A DNA stretch of 64,000 nucleotides from Streptomyces sp. HPF1205 (GTDB lineage: Bacteria; Actinomycetota; Actinomycetes; Streptomycetales; Streptomycetaceae), in the NCBI RefSeq assembly GCF_020400825.1, contig NZ_JAINVH010000002.1:1-64000 (forward strand), written 5' to 3'. Below, piece after piece: positions 8,922-17,871 of the stretch. A program made the translations under genes and the position numbers. Position 1 is the first letter of the stretch. Each line of letters begins with the position of its first letter. The notes beneath the pieces were generated by a model. The model had not been told where the DNA came from. It ran no database searches and was given only the letters and a program-made list of their open reading frames with translations.

Positions 8922-8958
8922 AACGGCCCCTGACCGAATCGCCTGGTCAGGGGCCGTT
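8922..8958 (-). terminator. Perfect 14-bp terminator hairpin beside tRNA-Ser copy A
   Basis: AACGGCCCCTGACC pairs perfectly with its complement across a 9-base loop, and TTTC follows on the + strand. On the minus strand it lies 15 bases past the tRNA 3' end, where a tRNA gene terminator would be. It may also stop transcription from the right. Confidence 0.85.
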
Positions 8959-8973
8959 TCCCGTACCTCTACC

Positions 8974-9029
8974 GCGGAGGCTGTGGGATTTGAACCCACG
9001 GTGACATCGCTGCCACGACGGTTTTCAAG
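8974..9029 (-). repeat. 3' half of a tRNA-Ser gene, attachment-site copy A
   Basis: Read leftward, 56 bases run from the anticodon loop CTTGAAA (anticodon TGA), through the long variable arm of a serine tRNA and the T-arm GTGGGTTCAAATCCCAC, to the acceptor strand GCCTCCGC. The 5' half is absent: the expected acceptor and D-arm do not occur upstream, and the left side of the anticodon stem does not pair. The same 56 bases recur at 11956 and 22514. This is the pattern left by site-specific integration into a tRNA gene. Confidence 0.85.
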
Positions 9030-9300
9030 ACGGGACACCCGGCAGTGGCCGAGGGGTGGTCTGACCTGCGGCGGGGGTGGCATGGGGGCGTGAACGGTCG
9101 GCCGATGGTCCACGGCTGGTCCACCAGCTCGGGAACAGCCCGATGACCGCTACTGCCCTGACGGTACGGGCAGGCGACGGCCTCGCGGGCACGGCGAGCA
9201 GGAGCAAGCAGGTGTGCCCGAGGGCGGGCGAGCGCGGACACCTGCGGATAATCAGCGCAGTGGGAGGAGCAGCAGCCCGAGCTAGAGGCCATCGCGCTCG

Positions 9301-9954
9301 ATGAGTGAGCCGTCAGGGCCCCGAGAGAAGAAGCGCGGTGGGCCCATGGCTTCCACGGCCTTCTGCAGCGCCGCTTCCCGCTCCGCGGGTATGTTCCACC
9401 ACAGTGTGTCTGGACTCTGGCCCGCCGAGTACTTGTGGATGCTTGAGGCAGCGGCCTTGAAAGATGGCGTTACGGCCTTCGAGGTCTACATGGAGAGTGC
9501 TCTCCAGGAGACCTTTGAGCACCTCCGCTTCGGGCCCGAAGGCCAGAGAATGCGTCTGCGGCTGAAGACCAACAAGAACCAGGAGTCGCCTCCGTGGTCC
9601 TTGCTGGCCTGCGCTCACAAGATCCTCGGCACTACCGTCGACACAAACGGAGTGGAGGAGATAAGAGCTCTCCGCCACCTGCTCACCCATCAGCGGGGGG
9701 AGCTGCGCCATGAGCAGTCGTGGCGTCGCTTCCGTGACGAAAGCCTTGAAGCAACGATGCAGGACTATGAGCGATCGTACGTCGGCGGCAAGGTGATGCT
9801 AGGCGAGGCGAGGGTTCTGCGGCTTCTCGACGAACTAGGCGCTGTTGTCCGCGAGGCAGACCGGCCCGTGTGGGCGCTGAGGTGGAACAAGGGGACACTT
9901 CCTGCGGAGGAGCTCTACCGCGCAAAGTGTGTCGAGCTCGTGCCTGCCGACTAG
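9301..9954 (+). CDS. Hypothetical protein with a HEPN-like RxxxxH motif
   Basis: The 217-residue product is mostly helical. Residues 121-133 read IRALRHLLTHQRG, containing an R-x4-H signature like that of HEPN-domain RNases used in toxin and abortive-infection systems; the surrounding helix and the later LDELGAVVREAD segment are compatible with a HEPN bundle. This is a motif-level suggestion, not a firm assignment. No cognate nucleotidyltransferase lies beside it. The ATG at 9301 lacks a strong ribosome site; the ATG at 9346 is an alternative. It sits between two tRNA-Ser fragments in an integrated module. Confidence 0.6.
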   Translation: MSEPSGPREKKRGGPMASTAFCSAASRSAGMFHHSVSGLWPAEYLWMLEAAALKDGVTAFEVYMESALQETFEHLRFGPEGQRMRLRLKTNKNQESPPWSLLACAHKILGTTVDTNGVEEIRALRHLLTHQRGELRHEQSWRRFRDESLEATMQDYERSYVGGKVMLGEARVLRLLDELGAVVREADRPVWALRWNKGTLPAEELYRAKCVELVPAD

Positions 9955-9965
9955 CTTACGGTTGA

Positions 9966-10358
9966 TCAGCTAGGGTCCCCCGGACTCAAATATCCGCTGT
10001 CCTCGTGTTGGGCGAAGCCCTGGTCGATCAAGTCGTTCATACACGTTTCTTCGCTGTCCAGCACCTTGGCGTAGTACCGCTGCAGTACTGCGATGCTCTG
10101 GCCTGCCCTGCGCGCGGTCTCGGCGAGGCTGACTCCGGAGCGCAGCCAGAACGAGACGCAGGCATGCCGCAGGTCGTACGGGATCGACGCCAGAGGCGAG
10201 GCGACCTGTGCCGGGGTGAGTGCGCGCCGTCGCGCTTCCTTCCACACCGCCCCGTACTCCTGTGACCGGACGGGTCCGCCCCGGGCCGCACGGAACAGCC
10301 GACCGTCTGTGACGACCCCTTCCCGCGCGATGTGCTGACGGAGCAACACGTCGGTCAT
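9966..10358 (-). pseudogene. C-terminal remnant of a tyrosine-recombinase integrase
   Basis: The 130-residue reading contains IPYDLRHACVSFWL, the box II Arg region of phage-type integrases, then LAETARRAGQSIAVLQRYYA with the catalytic Tyr position. The usual second His of the G-H-S motif is Gln here (AGQS). The N-terminal arm-binding and core-binding domains are missing; upstream sequence belongs to another broken gene. It is most likely the remains of the enzyme that inserted an element at the tRNA-Ser site nearby. Confidence 0.75.
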
Positions 10359-10394
10359 GACGAGGTGGCCTTTCGAATGAGGGGTGACCGATCG

Positions 10395-10866
10395 GAGGGG
10401 TGGGGGGGCCAACCGGTGGTGGTTCGGCAATGACGCGCTTCCACGCAGCCCGCAACCGGACCTCGGCGGCGGTGTGACTGGCAGCGCGGAAACGCACGGC
10501 CAGTTCCTGGTACGACGGCGGGGGCGCCTGCTCGGCCAGAAGCGCGGTGACGATGCGGTCCAAGTCCGCATCCGTCAGCGCGGGTGCCTCCAGCGCGGGC
10601 GCGGTGTCGACCGGGCCCCACACGGGTGTGACGCGGCCCGTCACGCTGGTCAGGGCACGTGCGGTGTCCTCACCCGCGCGGACCTTCTCCAGCGTCGATC
10701 ATGCTTCGGACAACGTGGCGGCGGTGGCAGCCTGCACCCGTGCGACGCGCGCCCCAGCCTGCGTCACGGCCGCAAGGCGGGTCTCCTCGGTGGCGGCTTC
10801 CGCCCGCAGCCGGGCCCGAGCCACAGCGGCTTCGTCATCTCGCTTTGTCAGTGGGGGCGGCTACTG
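10395..10866 (-). pseudogene. Frameshifted coiled-coil protein of a mobile element
   Basis: Reading leftward from about 10866, one frame gives an Ala/Arg/Glu-rich helix (ARARLRAEAATEETRLAAVT and ARVARVQAATAATLSEA) that stops at a TGA near 10703. A second frame then continues the same character with LEKVRAGEDTARALTSVTGR, followed by DRIVTALLAEQAPPPSYQEL. The two halves look like one gene broken by a frameshift. Composition resembles KfrA-like or replication-associated helical proteins of actinobacterial elements, but no family can be named. Confidence 0.45.
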
Positions 10867-10904
10867 TGCACCCGCCGATGAAGGCCACACCCTGGGGAGG
10901 GGCT

Positions 10905-11606
10905 TTGGGAGCCAAGACGGGCTTTCTGGTGTACGCCGACGGCGAGGTACCTGGGCTGCTGCGAGAAGCGGGCACAGCGGACCTCGCACGCACGGCCGGC
11001 ATGATGCGGCTGCTCTACCCGGGCTGCGAGATAGAGGAGATCGCAGGCTCGACTCTCTGGGACGGCGTATACCCCCCGGAGGGGACGGCGTACGCGGCGA
11101 GCTGGCCCGGCATCGAGGTCATCGGCGACCAGAGGGTGATGATCGACTTTCCCTCCCAGCTCCCGGAACACCTCGTAGCGTCGAGCGTCGGCCGGCGGCT
11201 CGTTCTGCACGCCATGCACAGCGTCGTGGACTGGCTCGCGTTCGCCGTGTGGGAGGACGGCCGACTCGTCCGCTCGCTGAGCCTGTCCCCGGACAGCGGC
11301 ATCATCGAGAACATCGGCGAACCACTCCCCTTCGAGCTGCCCTACTGGGCTGGAGACCGCCCGGCCGACATCATCCCTTGGCCGGACGAGGACGAAGAGC
11401 CGTACCCACTGCCGTTCCACCCCTTGGAACTGGGCGAAGACGCGCTGCGCGCGCTCTGCGGCTTCGTACTGGAGGGCCACCCCGAGCCGGACGACATCGA
11501 CACGGACAGCATCCGACTGCACGGCTTCCGGGTCCGGGACCCACACGGCCCTGATATCCACGTGCTCGTCGCCTTCATGGCGGTCCGGGTCGAAGATCTC
11601 CGCTAG
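10905..11606 (+). CDS. DUF6928-like protein
   Basis: About 233 residues. The protein opens LGAKTGFLVYADGEVPGLLR and contains the aromatic, acidic C-terminal segment common in this Streptomyces family of unknown role (name recalled, moderate certainty). The TTG at 10905 has GGGGAGGGG four bases upstream and matches where homologues begin; an ATG at 10878 would add nine residues. It looks soluble and single-domain, with no signal peptide. It lies in the module between tRNA-Ser copies A and B, next to the integrase remnant, and is probably cargo. Confidence 0.75.
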   Translation: MGAKTGFLVYADGEVPGLLREAGTADLARTAGMMRLLYPGCEIEEIAGSTLWDGVYPPEGTAYAASWPGIEVIGDQRVMIDFPSQLPEHLVASSVGRRLVLHAMHSVVDWLAFAVWEDGRLVRSLSLSPDSGIIENIGEPLPFELPYWAGDRPADIIPWPDEDEEPYPLPFHPLELGEDALRALCGFVLEGHPEPDDIDTDSIRLHGFRVRDPHGPDIHVLVAFMAVRVEDLR

Positions 11607-11896
11607 TGACCGCTCCGCCTCAGTCCAAGATTTTTCATAACCAGTCTCAGACCAAGCCGTAGACAGCCGTAGGAAAGCTCGGATGTCAGCCTCAGCGTGC
11701 TTCCACTCGTCGAAGGCTTTGCTGACTGTGCCTGAGCTCTCGTTCCACGTCACCACGGCAGCCTACGAACGCACGCAACTTCAGCGCAGGGATTTTTCAC
11801 GCCTCGGTCACTGCCCCCGATCACGTCGCGGCGGTCTGGCCGCAGGTTGGCCGCGCGCCCTGGTCAACGGTGGTCAATCGTGAGACACCTCACGCA

Positions 11897-11931
11897 CAGA
11901 GCGGGTGCCCCTCTCGGAGGGACACCCGCTC
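11897..11931 (-). terminator. Terminator hairpin beside tRNA-Ser copy B
   Basis: AGAGCGGGTGCCCCTC pairs with its complement with one mismatch around a TCG loop. It occupies the same position relative to the tRNA fragment as the hairpin at 8922, but its sequence is unrelated. Confidence 0.8.
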
Positions 11932-11955
11932 TGACCTGCTCTTACTGCTACCTGC

Positions 11956-12011
11956 GCGGAGGCTGTGGGATTTGAACCCACGGTGACATCGCTGCCACGA
12001 CGGTTTTCAAG
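11956..12011 (-). repeat. 3' half of a tRNA-Ser gene, attachment-site copy B
   Basis: Identical in content to copy A over the 56-base core. Similarity to copy C is longer: 11950-12107 matches 22508-22665 with only a few substitutions, so B and C share flanking element DNA as well as the tRNA part. The sequence TGGTCAAC-type motif occurs on both sides (about 11861-11878 and 12098-12107, the latter inverted). Confidence 0.85.
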
Positions 12012-12247
12012 GCCGACTCGCGCGACGGAGGCGCACGCGGTCTGATCAGCGGAAAAGCTGGGTGGCGAGCCCGTGGCCGCGCCGGGCTGACCAAAGGTTG
12101 ACCACGGGCGGCTGACAAAGCTCGTTGGTGCACGTGGGCCCGTACCCGGGTTGGCAGCGCCACCGTGCTTTCGCAAACGGCCTTGGGCTCGACCCGGCCG
12201 CCGTCGACGCGGGCCTCACCGTGCCGAACGCTGAAGCCATGGCCACG

Positions 12248-13048
12248 TCACCTTGCCGAGTCGTCCCTGGCTTCGGCGTCGCTCGACCGGGCGGTGGCCT
12301 TCCGGAGGATCTCCTCACTCAGAGCCCAGCGGTCCGCCCCGGGGTCGAACCTGTGCCCGCGCTGCGAGGTGACCGTTTCGGCAAGCCGCCTGAGCTGCCG
12401 GGGGTCGAGGTCATCGATCATTTCTGCCGCGAGCAGCATCGCGTGGTACTGCTCGAAAGCACTGTGAGAGTGTCCGATCGCGTCGAGGACCGTCTCGAAG
12501 TCCCGCAACTCACGCTTGGCACGCATCAGAACCAAGGCGGTGATGCGCTTCTCCTCGTTCCCCTCCCGCAGCCAACGCAGAACCTCCGCCGGCTCGAACG
12601 ACTCCCGTTCCGCCTGACGGCGGGTGCGAGCGACCAGCTCCTCCAGCACCCGGGTGCGCTCCGGGCCGGGAGCCATCGAGTCGCGCAGCCTCCGGTACTC
12701 GGCCGCCGCGGGCTCGGCCACACCCAGCAGGGCCCGCGCCTGCTCACGCAAACGACGCGCGGTGGCACTGTCCCCCCGCCGTTCCGCCTCCTCCGCGAGC
12801 GCGTACGTATCCGCGGCCGCCGCACGAAGCCTGAGCTTGGCTCCCCCGAACTCAAAACTCTCCAGACGATCCTCGAACAGCGCGAGAACCAGCAGCACAC
12901 CACCGAGACCGACCAACGCCCCCGTACCCGTCCCGTTCCCGGTCACGAAGACCGCGCACACCCCCGTCCCCAAGGAACCCGCCCCCAGCAGGCCCACGAG
13001 CACACGGCGTAAGCGCGCGAACCGCGTCGCTGTCGAGCGCAAGACCAC
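12248..13048 (-). CDS. Two-TM membrane protein with helical cytoplasmic domain
   Basis: About 266 residues from the GTG at 13048, preceded by GAGGGGAG. Two hydrophobic segments (about residues 14-33 and 41-58) are followed by a long charged helical domain, with EEAERRGDSATARRLREQAR and a later segment WLREGNEEKRITALVLMRA that resembles HEAT-type helical pairs. A membrane-anchored sensor or effector-associated protein is possible, but I do not recognise the family. The gene faces the FG-GAP gene's 3' end across a 400-base gap. Confidence 0.7.
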   Translation of the reverse strand: MVLRSTATRFARLRRVLVGLLGAGSLGTGVCAVFVTGNGTGTGALVGLGGVLLVLALFEDRLESFEFGGAKLRLRAAAADTYALAEEAERRGDSATARRLREQARALLGVAEPAAAEYRRLRDSMAPGPERTRVLEELVARTRRQAERESFEPAEVLRWLREGNEEKRITALVLMRAKRELRDFETVLDAIGHSHSAFEQYHAMLLAAEMIDDLDPRQLRRLAETVTSQRGHRFDPGADRWALSEEILRKATARSSDAEARDDSAR

Positions 13049-13456
13049 CGAGTTCTCCCCTCCTCGCTGGGAGGAAACTACCGTGCGCCGTCTGCCTCGG
13101 CGTGTCGAACCGAACAGATCGACAGGGAGCAGCGCAGGCCACTGCCGACCATGGTGGCCGCGCTCCCACCCTTCCCTGGCAGTAGGGCAGCCGCCCTTCT
13201 CGCCCACCGTCCCATTGCGTTGCAGGAGGCGAACCTGCCGGAGCGAGGCGGCCCCCACCGAGCGGGCCGGCGACGTCGAAGACGGCGGCGCACCCTTCGC
13301 TGCCCGTCCCGGTCCTACGGGACACGCTCCAGCGGATCCGCGCCTCGCCGACCCCACCCTCGGTGACCGGGAGCCGATGGCCCAGGCAAGGCGCTCTGAG
13401 CTGCGGCCCGCGTGCACGTCGCTCCCGGCACCGTTGAATCCTTGACTCGGCAGGTG
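13049..13456. other. Gap between two leftward genes
   Basis: This contains the upstream region of the membrane-protein gene. Open frames here are GC artefacts. No hairpin or known motif was seen. Confidence 0.45.
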
Positions 13457-16400
13457 TCAGACCAGGGACTTGTAGATCTGCCACCCTCGACCGACCTGCA
13501 CACGTGGTGCGAATCGGCGGTTGCCGAGGCCGTTGTAGCGCCACAGGCCGCCGTTCTTGTCGCGGGCGATGAGGTCGTTGTTGCCGTCGTGGTTGAGATC
13601 GCCCACTCCAACGAGGGAGTTGTAGACGTTCCAGCCGGCGCCGATGCGCAGGCGGGCGTTCATGCGGCCTTTCTCGTTGCACTGGTACTCCCACAGCACG
13701 CCGGACTTGTCCCGCGCGAGGAGGGAGCCCCACTGCGGCAGGCCCGCTTCCATGGAGTGCACACCGACGATCATGTCGTAGATCTGGTAGCCGTAACCCA
13801 TTGTGGTCCGCGGGGCGAACACGCCGGACGCTGTTCCCCTGTAGAGGTAGAGGGTGCCCGAGGTGTCGCGGGCTATCAGGTCGGGGAGACCGTCACCATC
13901 GGCGTCGCCGGGCGACGTCAGCAGGTTGTAGATGTTCCAGCCCCCGCCGATCAGGTGGGAGGGCGACGCCGGGCTGAGCGGCAAGCCCTTGGCGCCGTCG
14001 TAGCGCGTCAGACGGCCGGAGGCATCGCGCACCAGCAGGTCGTTGACCTTGTCGCCGCTGAGGTCGTCGATCGGCACGATGGTCGAACCTGAGGGCCAGC
14101 CGGTGGCCTTGAGCGTGGCAGGGCCCACCGATCCGGTGCCGGTACCCGGGCGGACGTCAATGCCGCCATGGGACGTCAGGGCCAGCAGGTCACCGATGTC
14201 GTCACCGGTGTAGTCGCGGGGGGCCTCCGGGCCCCCGGACAGCTTCACCGTGCCCGTGACACTACTCGTACCGCCTCGGCGGTCCGCCGGCGTCAGCGTG
14301 AGCGTCCAGGTGTAGTCGCCGTCGGGGGTCAGCAGCTCCCGGCTGTCGCGGCCGTCCCAGCACAGGCCGGCCGCCCGCGAAGTCGCCCCGCCGGAGAACG
14401 ACTTGACGACCGTCGTGGAGCCCTTCTGCCGCAGGTCCACCCGCCAGGACGTCGCCGGCCGGGTCAGCGTCCACTCCGGCCGCCACCCGCATCCGCTGGA
14501 GGACACTCCTGCCAATGCGCTCACTTGGCTGCTGAGAACGCCGATCGGAGACGGTGCCACACCCGACGGCAGCACGTGCGTGGTGCCCTGTGGATCGGTA
14601 TACGCCAGGAAGTCGCCATACTTGTCAAGGGCCCAGGTCATGTCCCGGTCGTCGGAGTACGAGCCGGCCGGCAAGGCCGCCACCACCCGGTCCGGCGCGG
14701 CCGATCCGGTGTGCACATCGGTCAGCACCAACTGGTCGCCGGAGTGCCGCAGCACATAGCCGTCACCGAGCAGGGCATGACCCGCGGGGACGGAGACCGA
14801 CTTGTGCGACACGCCGTCCCAGACCCCGGCCGGACCGTTGCCGCCGCACGACCAGTACAGCCACCGCCCGAGCACCTGGATCTCGTCGGGCACGCAGGGC
14901 GCGTCTGTCGCGACCGTACTCGTCACCCTGCCGGTCTTCGCGTCGGCGGCCGTGAACACGCCGGGTGTGGCCGTGGCCGACCACAGCGTGTCGCCCCACA
15001 GCGCGGCTGTCGTGGCTGAGCGGGTGGAGAGTATCTGCGACGACGTGACGTCGAGGACGTACTGCTCGCCGTCCGAGCCGTCGAACAGCAAACGGGCACC
15101 GCTCCCCGAGACGATCCGACCGCCGTGGGAACCCGGGATCACGATGCTGGCCCGCCGCCCGTGGACGTCGTCGTCCCCGGTCTTCGTGCGCGACACCCAG
15201 GCCGAGGAGTCACTCGTGCCGTCATCGCTGTCAGCGAGAGCCAGGCAGCGCAGCCCACCGTCGCAGCGAGGCATACCGGCGTCCGACACGGTCCCGTCAT
15301 CGAGCGTGAGCCCGAGCGTCGGCGCCGCTCCGCCCCCTACCTCGGTTCCGCTGACGTAGGCCGTGACCGAGGTATCGGGCCCGGTCTCGGCCCGCGAGAC
15401 AATGCCCCTCGCGACGGAGAGGCCGATGTGCTCCGGTTGGTGGGTCGGATAGCGGTACACGACGGTCGGCGCGCCGCCTGCCGCCGGCACTTTGTAGGCG
15501 ACCTTGGCGCCGGTGTCGTCGACGCCTGCGACCAGAGCACCGTGATCCGCGCTCGTACGCAACGTTCCCGCATCCTGCAGCAGGACGGTCGCCGGCCCGC
15601 CGTCCAGAGGCACGGAGTAGAGCGTGCCGTGCGCTTGGTCGCTCGTGAAGTCCTCTTCGAGAAGGACGGAGTCCGTGAGGACCAGGATCTTGCTGTCACC
15701 CGCAGGTCCGGGCAGGCTCAGTTTGCGCGGTGCCGACTGCGGATCGCTGCGCGGGCGCAGCTCCACTGCTCCATCGGCTCCCCAACCGAACAGATCATGG
15801 TTGAGCAGGGGCGCGTTGTCCTCGGGACCCGACACGGTCAGCGACGCGGTGTCCGTGTCCAGCAGTCCCGCGGTCCACTGCGGGTCCATGGTTTCGAACT
15901 GCATCACCGCGGTACCCGGGGCCACCCGCCAGGCGCCGAAGGAAGTGGTGCCCGCGGCCGGCCAGCCCGTCACCGGGCGATCCGTGAAAACCCCGTCCGC
16001 CTGAGGGTCCAGCAGGTGCAGCAACTGCGGCGCATACGGGCTCGTACCTTGCACGGCGCCGGTGGCCGCGACGGTCCAGCCGGACGATGTCGGAAGGACC
16101 TGCACAGCCGTTCGGCCGGCGGGGAGCGGGTACGTGTTCCACGTTTCCGCGGCCCGGTCGTAAACCTTGACCCCCGTCCCGCCCTGGACCAGCGCCCACA
16201 GCAGCGTGCTGCCGTCGCCGAGCCTGGTCGCCTGCGGGCCCGGGCTCAGGTCCCCCAAGTCGTGGGCCAGAGATCCGTCGTCGTTGTACCAGGCGTAGTG
16301 AACGCCGACACCGGCCAGAGAATCCGACCGGAGCAGGTAACCGGTCGCGTCGCCCACGGTCACCGGCCAGCCCACCGGACCCGCCTTCTGCTGCGGCGCG

Positions 16401-16519
16401 ATAGTCAGCTCGGCCGGGGCCGTATCGGCTTGGGCCAGTTGCGGGAGCGGACCGGCCGCCGCCGCGACGGCCGCAAGCGCGGCCACCAGGGCACGGCGGA
16501 CTGTGGTGCTACCGGTCAA
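13457..16519 (-). CDS. Giant secreted FG-GAP/VCBS repeat protein
   Basis: About 1020 residues from a TTG at 16519, eight bases after GAGAGG; this start aligns with that of the paralogue at 17872. A Sec signal (VRRALVAALAAVAAAAGPLP, cleavage near AQA-D) precedes a beta-propeller-like region of about 650 residues. A FlgD-type Ig domain (WRVDLRQKGSTTVVKSF) follows, then four FG-GAP/VCBS calcium-type repeats with DxDxDGxxD-like loops (for example GDADGDGLPDLIARD and GDLNHDGNNDLIARD). Such proteins act outside the cell, often in adhesion or polymer binding. It is arranged head-to-head with its paralogue around a broken gene. Confidence 0.9.
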   Translation of the reverse strand: MTGSTTVRRALVAALAAVAAAAGPLPQLAQADTAPAELTIAPQQKAGPVGWPVTVGDATGYLLRSDSLAGVGVHYAWYNDDGSLAHDLGDLSPGPQATRLGDGSTLLWALVQGGTGVKVYDRAAETWNTYPLPAGRTAVQVLPTSSGWTVAATGAVQGTSPYAPQLLHLLDPQADGVFTDRPVTGWPAAGTTSFGAWRVAPGTAVMQFETMDPQWTAGLLDTDTASLTVSGPEDNAPLLNHDLFGWGADGAVELRPRSDPQSAPRKLSLPGPAGDSKILVLTDSVLLEEDFTSDQAHGTLYSVPLDGGPATVLLQDAGTLRTSADHGALVAGVDDTGAKVAYKVPAAGGAPTVVYRYPTHQPEHIGLSVARGIVSRAETGPDTSVTAYVSGTEVGGGAAPTLGLTLDDGTVSDAGMPRCDGGLRCLALADSDDGTSDSSAWVSRTKTGDDDVHGRRASIVIPGSHGGRIVSGSGARLLFDGSDGEQYVLDVTSSQILSTRSATTAALWGDTLWSATATPGVFTAADAKTGRVTSTVATDAPCVPDEIQVLGRWLYWSCGGNGPAGVWDGVSHKSVSVPAGHALLGDGYVLRHSGDQLVLTDVHTGSAAPDRVVAALPAGSYSDDRDMTWALDKYGDFLAYTDPQGTTHVLPSGVAPSPIGVLSSQVSALAGVSSSGCGWRPEWTLTRPATSWRVDLRQKGSTTVVKSFSGGATSRAAGLCWDGRDSRELLTPDGDYTWTLTLTPADRRGGTSSVTGTVKLSGGPEAPRDYTGDDIGDLLALTSHGGIDVRPGTGTGSVGPATLKATGWPSGSTIVPIDDLSGDKVNDLLVRDASGRLTRYDGAKGLPLSPASPSHLIGGGWNIYNLLTSPGDADGDGLPDLIARDTSGTLYLYRGTASGVFAPRTTMGYGYQIYDMIVGVHSMEAGLPQWGSLLARDKSGVLWEYQCNEKGRMNARLRIGAGWNVYNSLVGVGDLNHDGNNDLIARDKNGGLWRYNGLGNRRFAPRVQVGRGWQIYKSLV

Positions 16520-16839
16520 CGTGAATCCCTCTCCTGCACGGCCCCCACGCAGCCGCGGCATGGCCTGCGGACAGCCCATGGCAGGTCCGCGTCGACGAGG
16601 AGGCGCCGTGGCCCGAAGGCGAGCGGACGGGCGCGCCGCAGCGCATGACAGCACGCTGCCGCGAAACGAGATCGACGAACCCCCCGGCCCCGGTCATCCC
16701 CCAACGAGACAGCGAACTTTAACAGTGGCCACACCCCAACGGAATCCCAGGAGGCGGCGGATACGCCCGCCGCGGGCGTTGTTCCCCGCGCCCCCACCGT
16801 GGTTGACTCCTGACTCTCGTCCCGCATCTCCGACGCGAG
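16520..16839. other. Upstream region of the leftward FG-GAP gene
   Basis: No gene is supported. The region probably carries the promoters of the FG-GAP gene and of the rightward broken gene. It is less GC-rich around 16700-16740 (CGAACTTTAACAGTGG), where a promoter could lie, but no clear -35/-10 pair was found. Confidence 0.4.
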
Positions 16840-17458
16840 GTGACCTTGCCAGCGGTACACGACGGCGATGGAGTCGATGCAGGCGCCGACTGGGCCGATG
16901 ACCACCGCTTCGAGGTGATCACCGGCACTCCCCTGGTTCGCAACGCGGTTGGTAGTTGCGCAGCCCACGCTCGTATCCCCATGAGCGCCGAGGAGTTCCT
17001 CGCGAGGACCGCCGTCGTGTTTCCGGCCCTCGGCGGAGCCGTAGCCCGCGGGGCAGTGGACCGCGGACGCATATGGGCACTGAAGCGGGGCTTGCGTACC
17101 GGGGCGTCACAGGAAGGTGCCATACCGGCACCCATAGGCCGCGTCATCGCCGCCGTTCTGTGCTCCATGGCCTTCCACGGCCAAGCGGTTCGATCCGTCG
17201 AGCAGCGTGAGGACGGATGCACCCTGACCGCCGAGATCCCCTCTGACCGCAAGACCTTCGGCGGCGTACTTCGAGTACACGTCGACCGTGGTGCCGACCG
17301 CAGCACCACCATGCACGCGGAGGCGCAGATTCCCGGACAGCTCTACGACTGGGGGGAAGAGCAAGCAGACCCTCACCGGCTTGTTCGCCGACGTGCTCGC
17401 CCTCCCGAACTCCAAGGTGCGGGCCATCGGGATTACTGCCGCGCCTCCCACTTGCTGA
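16840..17458 (+). pseudogene. Frameshifted hypothetical gene between the FG-GAP paralogues
   Basis: One frame reads sensibly up to AEAQIPGQLYDWG near 17355, then turns into a low-quality reading. At that point there is a run of six G (17351-17356). With five G the reading would continue GKSKQTLTGLFADVLALPNS and end at the TGA at 17456-17458, which looks like a natural C-terminus. The gene is therefore disrupted by a one-base insertion, or the run was misread. The intact product would have about 205 residues, mixed alpha/beta, family unknown. The GTG at 16840 is the longest start and may not be the true one. Confidence 0.55.
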
Positions 17459-17871
17459 GCAGCGTCGTGTCGAGGCGGCACGGTACACGTCGTTCCTGAC
17501 TCCCGCCCAAGGCCACGATGAAGGCCAGGTCAGGGCTCACGCTCGGTTTGGCCGGGGCTGGGCACCGAGACGGCGAGCCGGTCACCTGCGCCGGAACAGT
17601 CCGCGGGCCATGGAGCAGAGCCGCGACCCCGATCCTGGCAGCCGCTCGCAGTCCACCCGCTGTTATAGTGCGCTTCTTGTTGCTGGGGGGACATCCGGGG
17701 GCCGGGGGGCTTTCGATTCTTCCTGCGCTGCCGTGCGCAGGCCGCCGCGTGTCCGTGCGTCTCCGCTTTCTCGACCCCGGGCGCCTCCCCATCGACGGCT
17801 GTCCGGCCGACACCGGTCGGCCGCAGGCCCGCGCGTCGCAACGCGGGGACGTGCACGGGAGGGGACCCCAC
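17459..17871. other. Upstream region of the rightward FG-GAP gene
   Basis: A 413-base region before the GTG at 17872. A TATAGT hexamer at about 17664 could be a -10 element, but no good -35 is visible. GGGAGGGG at 17859-17866 is the ribosome site of the next gene. Confidence 0.4.

Noticed and set aside
8974..9060. A complete tRNA-Ser gene
   Set aside because: The 5' acceptor strand and D-arm are missing and the left half of the anticodon stem does not pair, so it is only the 3' half; the same holds for copies at 11956 and 22514.
11607..11756. Short leftward reading starting VVTWNESSGTVSKAFDEWKH
   Set aside because: It looks protein-like and has lower GC, but there is no ribosome site and after 50 codons it becomes antisense to the DUF6928-like gene; at most an unprovable fragment.
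17655..17672. TATAGT as a promoter -10 for the FG-GAP gene
   Set aside because: No matching -35 at 16-19 bases, so it is noted only as a possibility in the gap entry.
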